Positions 8,027 to 16,763 of a stretch of 64,000 bases of DNA are shown here, in pieces. A model generated the notes under the pieces. It was given only the letters and a program-made list of their open reading frames with translations. It was not told the origin of the DNA and made no database searches. Origin of the DNA: Larkinella rosea (GTDB lineage Bacteria > Bacteroidota > Bacteroidia > Cytophagales > Spirosomataceae); the NCBI RefSeq assembly GCF_003858635.1, contig NZ_RQJO01000008.1, positions 1,364,001-1,428,000 of the forward strand, read 5' to 3'. Positions within the stretch are counted from its first letter, which is position 1; the number at the start of each line of letters is the position of its first letter. Position numbers and translations under genes: made by a program.

Positions 8027-8027
8027 C

Positions 8028-8936
8028 ATGGAAATCCGGCACCTTCAGATGGTCAAAGAGGTCGCTTGCTGCGGGAATCTTACCAAAGCCGCCGACCGAC
8101 TCTACCTGACCCAATCGGCCTTAAGCCATCAATTGAAAGAAATTGAAGGTTTTTTTAACACGCAGCTGTTCATTCGCGACAAAAAGCAGATGCGGCTGAC
8201 GGATGCCGGAGCCGTGGTGCTGGAAGCGGCCGAGAAGATATTGCAGGAAGTCGCGGAAACGAAAGCGAAAGTCAAGTGCCTGACCGACAAGGATTCCGGG
8301 GCGGTTCGACTCTGTACCGAATGCTACACGTCGTATCACTGGCTGTCCGGTTTTCTGCGGGCGTATCGGGATATTTATCCGAAAGTCGATGTGAAAATCG
8401 ACATCGAAGCCACGCATTTTGCCGAACAACACCTGCTCGAAAACAAAATCGACGTCGCCATTCTGGAAGATTCTTCCAATCCGAAACTGACTTTTACTCC
8501 GCTTTTTCAGGATGAATTTATGGCCATTGTCGCTCCCGATCACGGATGGGCGGGGCGCGACTGGGTCGAAATCGAGGAATTTGCTGACCAGAATTACGTC
8601 ATGTACAACATTCCGGAAGAGGAAAGCTCCAATTTCAAGATGCTTTATAAAAACAGCCGGCCGCAGCGACTCTATAAAATGACGCTGACGGAAGCCATTC
8701 TGGAGATGGTGAAAGCGGGCATGGGCGTGGCGGTTTTGCCCAACTGGATCGTCAGACCGTACCTGAAATCCGGCGAACTGGCTGCGGTTTCGCTCACCCG
8801 GCAACGGCTGCTCCGGACGTGGTATGCCGCTACCCTGAAGAATAAACAACATGCACCTTACACCGATGCTTTCATCGAAAAACTAGCGTCGTATATGAAA
8901 GAACTGGATGGATACGCCGTCCTGTGTTCCGCTTAA
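8028..8936 (+). CDS. LysR-family regulator, MetR-like
   Basis: 302 residues. The winged helix-turn-helix (residues 1-60) has GNLTKAADRLYLTQSALSHQ, and LTQSALSHQLKEIE closely follows MetR. The effector domain spans about 90-295. MetR senses homocysteine and controls methionine synthesis genes in enterobacteria. The match of both the recognition helix and the operator at 8012 supports a MetR-type regulator, but the ligand here is inference. An amino-acid permease follows 66 nt downstream on the same strand and the small exported-protein gene is divergent; both are candidate targets. Confidence 0.85.
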   Translation: MEIRHLQMVKEVACCGNLTKAADRLYLTQSALSHQLKEIEGFFNTQLFIRDKKQMRLTDAGAVVLEAAEKILQEVAETKAKVKCLTDKDSGAVRLCTECYTSYHWLSGFLRAYRDIYPKVDVKIDIEATHFAEQHLLENKIDVAILEDSSNPKLTFTPLFQDEFMAIVAPDHGWAGRDWVEIEEFADQNYVMYNIPEEESSNFKMLYKNSRPQRLYKMTLTEAILEMVKAGMGVAVLPNWIVRPYLKSGELAAVSLTRQRLLRTWYAATLKNKQHAPYTDAFIEKLASYMKELDGYAVLCSA

Positions 8937-9002
8937 AACCGGGCGGTTTTGCCTAAATCCGATTTATTTACCAGACAACTGCTGTCTTAACCCAACCCCA
9001 TT

Positions 9003-10391
9003 GTGTCTTCTTCTTCTGATTCTGCACCCTTGCCCCGGCGACTGGGATTCTGGCAGGCTACGGCCCTGAATATGATCGATATGGTCGGCATCGGGCCATT
9101 TGTGGTGCTGCCACTGGTTATTCACACAATTGGCGGGCCGCATTTTCTCTGGGCCTGGATTTTAGGAGCGGTTATTTCGCTGATCGACGCGCTGGTCTGG
9201 TCGGAGTTGGGGGCGGCTTATCCGCAGGCCGGCGGGAGCTACAATTTCCTCAAAATTGCGTATGGCGAAAAACACTGGGGCAAGATGGTTTCGTTTCTCT
9301 ATGTCTGGCAAACCATGATTCAGGCACCGTTGGTGGTGGCATCGGGTGCCATCGGCTTTGCCCAGTATGCGTCGTATCTCATTCCGCTCGAAGGCTGGGA
9401 GCGCAAGGCAGTTTCCGGCGGTGTCGTCATCCTGATTACGTTGCTATTATACCGTAAAATTGAGTCCATCGGCCGAATTAGCATTCTCCTTTGGGTGTGC
9501 GTACTGGCTACGCTGGGCTGGATTATCTGGGGTGGTCTGACGGGTGGGACGCAGGCGGTTTCGCTGGCCTTACCCGCCGGCGAATCGCTGTCCGGACTGT
9601 TCGGTGCCGGTCTGGGAATTGCCTCCGTAAAAACCATTTATTGCTATCTGGGCTACTACAACGTGTGCCATCTGGGTGGAGAAATCCGCAATCCGTCGCG
9701 GAATATTCCGTTGAGCATGCTGGTTTCCGTCGTCGGTATTGCGGCTTTGTACCTGGCGATGAACTGGAGCGTCGTCAGCGTGATTCCGTGGCAGGAAGCG
9801 CAGCACAGCGAGTTCATTATCAGTGCGGTTATCGAGCGGTTGTATGGCTCGCGGGCGGGGACTATCGCTACGTTTATGGTGCTGATCGTGGCGTTTTCGT
9901 CGCTATTTGCGGTTTTACTGGGTTATTCGCGGGTACCGTACGCAGCCGCAGCCGATGGTCAGTTTTTCCGCATTTTTGCCAAACTGCATCCAACCCGTCA
10001 GTTTCCGTACGTTTCGCTCTTGTTTTTGGGTGCGTTGGGCTTCGGGTTCAGTTTGCTCTTTCGCTTATCAGATGTCATTACGGCGATTCTGGCGATGCGC
10101 ATCGTGGTGCAATTTATCGGACAAGCCATCGGCTTGCTGCTCCTGCATCGACGCAAACAGGCGGCTCATTTTCCGTTTAAAATGCCGCTTTATCCCTTAC
10201 CGGTTTTGCTGGCCATCGCCATCTGGACGTTCATCTTCATTTCGACCGGCTGGACGTTCATGCTGTCGGGTCTGACGGTCATTGGTCTGGGAATCATTGT
10301 CTTTATCATCACCGCCCGAATTCGGGGACAATGGCCGTTTGAACATACGGATCAACCCGTTACGCCCCTGGTGAACCCGAAGAAATTGTGA
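9003..10391 (+). CDS. APC-family amino-acid permease
   Basis: 462 residues with about 12 membrane segments and no signal peptide. The first helix carries NMIDMVGIGPFVVLP, the Gly-rich unwound region that binds substrate in APC transporters. The second region, SELGAAYPQAGGSYNFLK, is the usual APC signature (ELG...P..GG.Y). The start is GTG 9003; no ATG fits. It lies 66 nt after the MetR-like gene and may be its target, which would point to methionine or a related amino acid, though this is inference. Its 3' end overlaps the convergent helicase gene by 32 nt, which is uncommon here. Confidence 0.88.
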   Translation: MSSSSDSAPLPRRLGFWQATALNMIDMVGIGPFVVLPLVIHTIGGPHFLWAWILGAVISLIDALVWSELGAAYPQAGGSYNFLKIAYGEKHWGKMVSFLYVWQTMIQAPLVVASGAIGFAQYASYLIPLEGWERKAVSGGVVILITLLLYRKIESIGRISILLWVCVLATLGWIIWGGLTGGTQAVSLALPAGESLSGLFGAGLGIASVKTIYCYLGYYNVCHLGGEIRNPSRNIPLSMLVSVVGIAALYLAMNWSVVSVIPWQEAQHSEFIISAVIERLYGSRAGTIATFMVLIVAFSSLFAVLLGYSRVPYAAAADGQFFRIFAKLHPTRQFPYVSLLFLGALGFGFSLLFRLSDVITAILAMRIVVQFIGQAIGLLLLHRRKQAAHFPFKMPLYPLPVLLAIAIWTFIFISTGWTFMLSGLTVIGLGIIVFIITARIRGQWPFEHTDQPVTPLVNPKKL

Positions 10392-13300
10392 GCTGTTCGG
10401 CCAGACGTCCCCGCCAGAACTCGCGGCTGTAGACCCGCTGGAACGGCCAGTTTTTCAATTGCAATGCAAACGGCGTGTAGGCGTGGGCATCTTTCGGGCT
10501 GCTCTCGTAGTATAGATCATCGTCGGTCAGCAGCAATCCTTCGTATTGTTCGGCGGTTTTCCGGGTCAGATCTGCAAAGGGCAATTCTTCAATTAAACCG
10601 AGCTGAGGGTCTTTTAACGCATCTTTCAACAGGCGCGCGCCCGGAACGCGGTCGGTTTGGCGGGGCTGGGGCAAATACGCACCATCGGCCACCGACAAGG
10701 CGTATTCAAGGTATTGCTTCAGGATTTTAGGTCCGACGTTGGCCGTATTTTCAACCGAAAGTTGTTGCGGATAGATGCTCGTGACTACGTAGACCCGTTC
10801 GCGGGCCCGCGTGACGGCCACATTCAGGCGGTTTTCACCTCCTTTGGCGTTCAGGCTACCGAACTGCGCTGATAATCGCCCGCGCGGATCGGGTGCGTAA
10901 CCGATGGAAAAAATGATCACATCGCGCTCGTCGCCCTGTACATTTTCAATGTTTTTGACGAAAGTTGTTTCCGAAGTTACGGTTTCGGATACGGTTTTTG
11001 GGTCCGATTCCGCACCGGTTTCCGGTTTCCCGTCCAAAACCGCCAGCGCGTTCTCTTCCAGCAATTCCTGAATCAGTTGCTGCTGCTGAAAGTTGAACGT
11101 TACCACGCCAATCGAGCGCCCCGGCAACTCGTCGGCCAGTTGATCGATCAGTTCGACCACAGCGCGGGCTTCGGTTTCGTTGGTATTATGTTCCCATACG
11201 CCTTTGACGTTCAAATACCGGATCGCGGGCTCCCGGCGATTAAGCTGTTGAAAATCAGGAAGCAGATGGAGCGAATTTTTGTAAAAAAGCCGGTTTGAGA
11301 AATCGATCAGATCAATCGAGCGGCTGCGGTAATGGCCGCGCAACTGGGTTTGCGGGAAATAGTGCGTCGCCAGATCGAGCAGCGATTCCACTTCCAGCTC
11401 GATCGGAATTTCTTCATTCGGCTCGGTTTCAAACCGGATACGGTACAAATCGCTCGGCTGAAGCTGCTTGCTGTCGCCGGTAATTACCACCTGTTTGGCG
11501 CGGTAAATCGCCGGAATACCATTTTCAGCAAAACACTGCGAGGCTTCGTCAAAAATCACCAGATCGAATAGCTCCGGTTGCATCGGAAAAATGGCCGACA
11601 CCGATTCCGGCGACGCCATCCAGCAGGGAACCAACTGAAATACCTCGTCCGCATGTTGTTCCATCAGCTTCCGAACCGGCCAGATATTCCTTTTTTTTGT
11701 CACCTGATGATTCAATTCCCGGTACGTAACCAGGTTATTCAAGCGATTGAAAGCCAGATTCTGGTAGGCTCGTTCGCGGAGTTTGACCAGCAGAATCTGA
11801 CGGCTCAGGGTCTGTTTTTTACGAACACCTTCCTGTAACACACTTTCTAACTGATTGATTTTTAACGATGAAACGCCACGCAAAATGGGGTGCTGCATTT
11901 CCACGTGTTCGATCCAGGCCAGATGCAGACTATTCAAAAACCGCTCCACAGAGAAGGGTTCGCCCAGCCGCTGAACAATTTCCCGTTCCGCCGTCGTAAA
12001 GTTTTCGTTCAGCCGATCGGTTTCAATCAGCAAATCGACATCACGTTCCAACGATCGAATCAACACATCGGTTTGGGTGGGTTCCTGCCACAGCCGCTGG
12101 ATTTGCGATTCGCTCAAAAAGGATCGCCAGCGACCGAGTTGTGCCGCAACCTGACGACCGGTTTCCAGGAGTTGCCGGGCGGTTTTGGCAAAAATCGCGA
12201 CGGTTTCCAGCCGGGCTTCGGGCAAGCTTGTCAGCCACGCAATGGCGTTCAGTCGCAAAACCGCTTCGAGCGCCTGACGGGCCAGCCGGACGGTTTGCTG
12301 TGCGTTCTCAGGCGTTACATCCTGGCCAATTTTCTGGCCGATCTGCTGACGAATGAGTTCAAACCGAATGCGACGCTGCACTTTCTCCAGCAAAACCGGC
12401 AGTGTTTCGTCGGAAAGCGCCAGGCCGTTGACGGCCGCGAGTTGTTGCAAACCGGTTTTATCTTTACTGAATAATCCCCAAACCGTTCGCCCGACAAACG
12501 ACGAACGGCTTTCAATGGCCTCCTGCAACCGTTGCGCCGTGTTGGGCAAATCCGTTATGGACAGGCTTTTTTCGATACCTTTTCCGCCCAGGCAGTCGTT
12601 TAACTCCTGTTCAAGGTGCTCTAAATTAGTCGGTTCAAGGCTGAAAAGCGGATGGTTGGGCTGCTGTTGCAATCGCCGGACCCACTGCCAGCGTTGCGTT
12701 GACGGGTCGGCCTCCAGCAAGGTCAGCAAGGCCGTTGTTTCCCATTCGTCTTCCTGCACGGTTTGCCAGTCGGTCAGTGAAAACGAGCGAGTGGCCAGGT
12801 TCTGCGCCTGTTCGGTTACGGTTTTTACAAAAACCGGTAATTCACTCAGCAGCTTTTTGAGCGTCGGTAATTGGCCGAATGAAAAAGTCGCGAAGGAAAC
12901 GCGGTCGGCCCACGGATGGCCGGGACCCAGCCGGTTCAGATAAGCACCGTATTCGTGCAATTTCTCCACAAAACCGGTGATGGAATTCGGCCGAAACTGG
13001 GTGTATAAATCGTTGATCGGGATGGTTTCGGCCGCTGGATCGCTGGTCAGGTACAATTGCTTGACCGAAACACCGGCTTCGGTTTCATCGAACAACGCTT
13101 CTTTGAACGTCTGCAACTCCGCCAGCGTCTGATCGATCCGGCGGCTTTCCTGATCAAAATTGCGTTCCAGCAAAATGGCATCCAGGCCGTAATTCTGTTT
13201 GCGGTATTCTTCGACGCGCTCAATCTGGCCGGCCAGTTGATCATACAACGCCTTGCGGTCGTTTTTGAAGTCGTGAATCAGGGCTGAAAAGGGTTGCATC

Positions 13301-14415
13301 CCTACCTGCCGCAGTCGTTCATAGACTACATCAAGGGCTGCCCGTTTCTGGCAAACCAGCAAAACACGCTTGCCCTGCGCGGCAAAATCAGCCATCAAAT
13401 TCCCAATCAACTGGGATTTGCCGGTTCCCGGAGGCCCCTGCACCACCATCGATTCCCCGGTTTTGATCCGCCGAATTGCTTCCTCCTGCGACGCATCCAG
13501 GGCCAATGGCGTGTGCAGCGTTTCCTCGCGGATGGTGGGAAGAGGGGAGGAGGGGAGGAGGGGGGGAAGGGAGGAGGGGAATAGGGTCGCATTGGCTTCC
13601 CCTTCACTCCCTTCTTCCTCTCCTCCACCTCTCCCTTCCTCTCCTTCCAGCAAAACATCATAATCCGGTACTAAATACGAACCGGCTTGCGGAAAAATGC
13701 CCAAAACCGCTTCGGGCTGGAGTTTCAGCTCGCCGTTTCGCTCCAGTTTATCAAGGTCGGTTTTCTTGACCGCGTTGAACCACTGAAGCTGGTCGGTAAA
13801 AAGTTCCTGATTGAAATTGATTTCCAACGGGCTGGTTTTCAGCCATTCGTAGAGTTGCGTGCGAAAAACCGTAGCGTCTTTATCGTATTCATCCAGCGTG
13901 TGTTCCAGCACCGCATCGGGCAGGATATACTGATTATAATACGCATAGGCCATCAGAAAGCTGCGGTTGAGCGTGATGGATTCATCCTCCCGCCGAACCA
14001 GCATCCACTTGTTCGTCTGTTGCTGAAGATGAACCGGAAAAAAAATCAGTGGCGCGTGGATCACCGTACCATCGGCCAGCTTTCCGCGCACGAATGGATA
14101 GCCCACGTACAAATCTTCCGAACCGCGTTCTTCTTCGATAAACCGGTCGGTACGGGCAATTTTCCGGAGTTTTTTACTGACCTCGTTGCCTTTTTCCAAC
14201 CGGCTGTCGAGTACGTCGCAGAGCGGAATGGCCGCTCGGCGGGCGATTAACTGGCGGATCAGTTCGAAGGATGATTTATTATTCAGAAAATCAATTTCGT
14301 GCAGATCCAGAAACTGCTCGACGGGCAGACTCGTCAGCAGCAGCGAACGGTTGCGGCTGCTGAGGTTGGTCAGGCGTTTCAGATAGGCTTTGAGAACGGT
14401 TTGGGGGAGTTGCAT
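10360..14415 (-). CDS. Very large SF1 (Upf1/Dna2-like) DNA/RNA helicase, DUF4011 type
   Basis: 1351 residues from ATG 14415; the longer frame would translate repeat family A. The N-terminal about 255 residues match DUF4011-type proteins. The helicase core begins with Q-motif-like LDASQEEAI and Walker A GPPGTGKS (near residue 328), then FDEASQC (motif II, near 954), ITGDSKQLQP (III), LRGHYRS (IV), and NVAVTRARERVYV (VI, near 1200). The C-terminal region with LLLTDDDLYYESSP...FQRVYSREFW resembles the terminal domain of such helicases. About 620 residues of helical sequence separate motifs I and II. Residues about 256-293 are a low-complexity insertion encoded by a palindrome (13536-13648). Relatives occur in DNA repair and in defence loci; its role here is unknown. 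Confidence 0.88.
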   Translation of the reverse strand: MQLPQTVLKAYLKRLTNLSSRNRSLLLTSLPVEQFLDLHEIDFLNNKSSFELIRQLIARRAAIPLCDVLDSRLEKGNEVSKKLRKIARTDRFIEEERGSEDLYVGYPFVRGKLADGTVIHAPLIFFPVHLQQQTNKWMLVRREDESITLNRSFLMAYAYYNQYILPDAVLEHTLDEYDKDATVFRTQLYEWLKTSPLEINFNQELFTDQLQWFNAVKKTDLDKLERNGELKLQPEAVLGIFPQAGSYLVPDYDVLLEGEEGRGGGEEEGSEGEANATLFPSSLPPLLPSSPLPTIREETLHTPLALDASQEEAIRRIKTGESMVVQGPPGTGKSQLIGNLMADFAAQGKRVLLVCQKRAALDVVYERLRQVGMQPFSALIHDFKNDRKALYDQLAGQIERVEEYRKQNYGLDAILLERNFDQESRRIDQTLAELQTFKEALFDETEAGVSVKQLYLTSDPAAETIPINDLYTQFRPNSITGFVEKLHEYGAYLNRLGPGHPWADRVSFATFSFGQLPTLKKLLSELPVFVKTVTEQAQNLATRSFSLTDWQTVQEDEWETTALLTLLEADPSTQRWQWVRRLQQQPNHPLFSLEPTNLEHLEQELNDCLGGKGIEKSLSITDLPNTAQRLQEAIESRSSFVGRTVWGLFSKDKTGLQQLAAVNGLALSDETLPVLLEKVQRRIRFELIRQQIGQKIGQDVTPENAQQTVRLARQALEAVLRLNAIAWLTSLPEARLETVAIFAKTARQLLETGRQVAAQLGRWRSFLSESQIQRLWQEPTQTDVLIRSLERDVDLLIETDRLNENFTTAEREIVQRLGEPFSVERFLNSLHLAWIEHVEMQHPILRGVSSLKINQLESVLQEGVRKKQTLSRQILLVKLRERAYQNLAFNRLNNLVTYRELNHQVTKKRNIWPVRKLMEQHADEVFQLVPCWMASPESVSAIFPMQPELFDLVIFDEASQCFAENGIPAIYRAKQVVITGDSKQLQPSDLYRIRFETEPNEEIPIELEVESLLDLATHYFPQTQLRGHYRSRSIDLIDFSNRLFYKNSLHLLPDFQQLNRREPAIRYLNVKGVWEHNTNETEARAVVELIDQLADELPGRSIGVVTFNFQQQQLIQELLEENALAVLDGKPETGAESDPKTVSETVTSETTFVKNIENVQGDERDVIIFSIGYAPDPRGRLSAQFGSLNAKGGENRLNVAVTRARERVYVVTSIYPQQLSVENTANVGPKILKQYLEYALSVADGAYLPQPRQTDRVPGARLLKDALKDPQLGLIEELPFADLTRKTAEQYEGLLLTDDDLYYESSPKDAHAYTPFALQLKNWPFQRVYSREFWRGRLAEQLTISSGSPGA
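13536..13648. repeat. Purine/pyrimidine-tract palindrome inserted in frame in the helicase gene
   Basis: A G/A-only tract (13536-13580) is followed after about 16 nt by a C/T-only tract (13597-13648) that is its imperfect reverse complement. On the coding strand it gives a Glu/Gly-rich then Pro/Ser/Leu-rich linker between the DUF4011 part and the helicase core. The length keeps the frame. Confidence 0.8.
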
Positions 14416-14440
14416 ACGTACCCACGGATTAAAGTCCGTG
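14416..14440. repeat. Dispersed palindrome family A, single copy
   Basis: ACGTACCCACGGATTAAAGTCCGTG, one base upstream of the helicase start codon. It thus forms part of the 5' leader of the helicase mRNA. Confidence 0.75.
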
Positions 14441-14869
14441 TTTGGAAGAAATGAACTGATACCGGATTGGTAACGAAAAGAAACCGGGAAAGAATGCCCT
14501 GATCGCGCAAATGGCAAGAACAACTTCCCCGTGGCCTATGTACAAAACTACCCAAAAAGCCGTAAAAAAAGAATCCTTCCCGGCCCGGCAGAGGAGGTAT
14601 CCAAACCGGCTATTTAGGGTCTATCCGGGCATAAATCGGGCTGATTGAGCCCTTTTGCCTGCTTTTGGGGCTGGATTATACGTTCCAAAGCCGTCCTGAT
14701 GAACCAATAATTACCGCACAACTGATTGTGGTAAAATCGTACATTGAATGGCTATAAATGTATATTAAAACAACAAAATATTATTATAATATTGCGATAT
14801 AATTATATAAGTCGCAATTGTTATCATAGATACTGTGCTTTTATCCTAACGGGAATCCTTCTTTAATCC
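14441..14869. other. Intergenic region between divergent helicase and sigma-like genes
   Basis: 429 nt, very AT-rich from about 14750. On the minus strand, CAAAACTA at 14543-14550 reads TAGTTTTG and is a good -7 element for the helicase, although no clean -33 is placed. Toward the small sigma-like gene there is a dyad ATTGCGA-N14-TCGCAAT (14791-14818). Overlapping it, 14783-14798 matches the arsR operator palindrome of this window at 14 of 16 bases. No coding sequence seen. Confidence 0.5.
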
Positions 14870-15166
14870 ATGACTTCTTTCGGTAAACACCTATTTAGTA
14901 AAATGATCGAGAGCAATCCAACACTGGGTGAAGGTCCTCATGGCTATTACTGGTCGGCTTCGCTTCGATTTTGCGAGTCGCTGATCAAGGATAAAGAGGA
15001 GGCCCAAAAGATGGTATGTACGGTGTTCAGCGATCTCAGCGATACCCCATCCGGACTCCGGATCTCCGATCCGAATTTCGAATCCCGCTTATTCATCATG
15101 CTGCGTACCCAGGTTTTTAACTACCTGAAAACCGCTGCAAAAAGGGAACTGGTCAGCGTCCATTGA
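14870..15166 (+). CDS. Orphan sigma-70 region-2-like small protein
   Basis: 98 residues. The stretch CESLIKDKEEAQKMVCTVFSD and, after a gap, FESRLFIMLRTQVFNYLKTA follows the pattern of sigma-70 region 2 (core-binding helices and the -10 recognition helix: DAED.VQEVF...F...L..IARN...DYLR). Nothing like region 4 follows in any frame before the terminator at 15253, so this is not a simple frameshift. It could bind RNA polymerase core as a partial sigma or act as an anti-sigma decoy, or be a decayed ECF gene. The dyad at 14791 lies in its promoter region. Confidence 0.6.
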   Translation: MTSFGKHLFSKMIESNPTLGEGPHGYYWSASLRFCESLIKDKEEAQKMVCTVFSDLSDTPSGLRISDPNFESRLFIMLRTQVFNYLKTAAKRELVSVH

Positions 15167-15252
15167 TTCAACTGAAGACGTCCGTCGTACGTATTTAATG
15201 ATCGCTTTCTGTTGGTAATCTCGATGCCCAAAGAAGCGGTTTTGCCCTATAG

Positions 15253-15297
15253 AAAAAGCGGACCAGGTGGAGATTTTCTCCCGTGGTCCGCTTTTTT
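15253..15297. terminator. Bidirectional terminator
   Basis: A stem AAAAAGCGGACCA / TGGTCCGCTTTTTT around a 19-nt loop with A run on one side and T run on the other, between the convergent sigma-like gene and terC. Confidence 0.85.
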
Positions 15298-15315
15298 ATT
15301 GCTGAATTTCTCTTG

Positions 15316-16389
15316 TTAAACCTGTACTTCTTCGGGTTTCTTTTCTTTTTCCGGAATCAGCCAGGACGCCAGAATACTGATGCCGAGAATGCCCACAATG
15401 ATATACAATGAGTAAACCGTCTCAAAACCAATTGATTCCAGCCAGATGTGCAGAATCATTTTCAAACCGATGAAGGTAAGCAGGGCCGCCAGGCCGACTT
15501 TGAGGAATCGGAATTGACTCATGATACTCGACAGGAAGAAGAACATCGACCGCAGCCCCATAATGGCAAAAACGTTGGAGAAAAAGACGATATAGGGGTC
15601 TTTCGTGATCGAGAAAATAGCCGGAATCGAGTCAACAGCGAAGACTAAATCGGTGAATGCAACGACGATAACGACAATGAAAAGGGGCGTCACGAACAGC
15701 TTGCGGTCGGATTTCCGGCGGACAAAAAAGTGGTCGATCACGTTCCGGCGGTAGACGTTCATGTATTTAGCCGTCAGTTTCACTACCGGGTGGTTTTTCG
15801 GTTCCATCTGTTCATCTTCGTCTTTTTCGAAGAACAGCTTTACGCCGGTATACACCAGAAAAGCCCCAAAAATATAGATGATCCAATCGAACCGCTGCAG
15901 GAGGGCCGAGCCGACGAAAATAAAGATAAACCGCAGGACAATGGCCCCCAGAATTCCCCAGACCAGAATCTTTTTGTAGAACTTCTGGCGTACGCCGAAC
16001 GACGCGAAAATCATGATGAATACAAAGATGTTATCGGCGGATAAGGAGTATTCGACCAGATAACCGGTGATGTATTCGAGCGCCATGTTGTTCTGGAAAA
16101 TTGCCAGACTCTGCTCAAAATTGCCCGGAACCAGTTTAAGGTGTTCGGCGTAGCGGCTCCGGATTTCTTCCAGCCGGGCCATATCGGTGATGCCGTGAAC
16201 GAGGTAGCCGTAATTTTTAATGAAAAAGTAAAAACCGACCGACAATGCCACCCAGATCGCACTCCAGGTTCCGGCTTCCTTAAAACTGACAACGTGGCTT
16301 TTCTGCTTCGTAAACGCTCCTAAATCGAACGCCATAACCAACAGAACAAAGAGCGCGAAGCAGATAAAAAATATGGTTTCGTAACTCAT
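15316..16389 (-). CDS. TerC/Alx-family integral membrane protein
   Basis: 357 residues with about nine membrane segments. The two family signatures are present: YSLSADNIFVFIMIF in the first half and AFTDLVFAVDSIPAIFSIT in the second, each with the membrane-embedded acidic residue (Asp) thought to bind metal. E. coli Alx, a relative, exports manganese; other TerC proteins help load metal onto exported enzymes or confer tellurite resistance. Length is slightly above the usual about 320 because of a longer loop between residues 40 and 100. It is monocistronic; I see no yybP-ykoY manganese riboswitch upstream. Confidence 0.88.
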   Translation of the reverse strand: MSYETIFFICFALFVLLVMAFDLGAFTKQKSHVVSFKEAGTWSAIWVALSVGFYFFIKNYGYLVHGITDMARLEEIRSRYAEHLKLVPGNFEQSLAIFQNNMALEYITGYLVEYSLSADNIFVFIMIFASFGVRQKFYKKILVWGILGAIVLRFIFIFVGSALLQRFDWIIYIFGAFLVYTGVKLFFEKDEDEQMEPKNHPVVKLTAKYMNVYRRNVIDHFFVRRKSDRKLFVTPLFIVVIVVAFTDLVFAVDSIPAIFSITKDPYIVFFSNVFAIMGLRSMFFFLSSIMSQFRFLKVGLAALLTFIGLKMILHIWLESIGFETVYSLYIIVGILGISILASWLIPEKEKKPEEVQV

Positions 16390-16732
16390 GAGTCGTTAAT
16401 TCAATAAAAATTGGGATAGAATGAGCAATTGGGTTTCAGAATCTGAATTGAGTTAAACATTCTGCCGGTAGATCAGCAAGTTGTAAAAACAGTTGCCGAT
16501 TCGGTGCTGAATTTTATTGCAATATAGCTCTATTAAGTAACAGGTGATGATGCCCGTTGATTCCTTATTTTTACAAAAAGGGTTCAGCGCCGGGATTCGG
16601 CGGATTAATGGAAAAATAAAGCGTTGATTGGTTGATAATCTGAACTGGGATTCCGCAGATTAAAACGGTTCGCCGTAGCGGGATTAACTGGGATAGCTGC
16701 CGCAATCTTATTCTGAAATCTTTTATATCCTC
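16390..16732. other. Intergenic region between PKS 3' end and terC
   Basis: 343 nt with no plausible gene. It must hold the terC promoter on the minus strand, but I find no good CAAAnnTA element. Its right half is the loop and left arm of the inverted repeat that ends inside the polyketide synthase gene. Confidence 0.5.
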
Positions 16733-16763
16733 TTAATCCTTTAATCCGCGGAATCCGAGTTCA
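16641..16763. repeat. Long-arm inverted repeat reaching into the PKS coding sequence
   Basis: Arms 16641-16664 and 16740-16763 pair over 24 nt with two mismatches. The word is GGATTCCGCGGATTAAA. The right arm codes for the last residues of the polyketide synthase (ELGFRGLK). Confidence 0.8.

Noticed and set aside
10360-10391. Misassembly at the overlapping ends of the permease and helicase genes
   Set aside because: Both frames stay open with normal C-termini; a 32-nt tail-to-tail overlap is simply short-range gene packing.
15167-15252. Frameshifted region 4 after the orphan sigma-like gene
   Set aside because: None of the three frames shows a helix-turn-helix pattern before the terminator.
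16390-16640. Manganese riboswitch upstream of terC
   Set aside because: I could not find the conserved yybP-ykoY internal loops on the minus strand.
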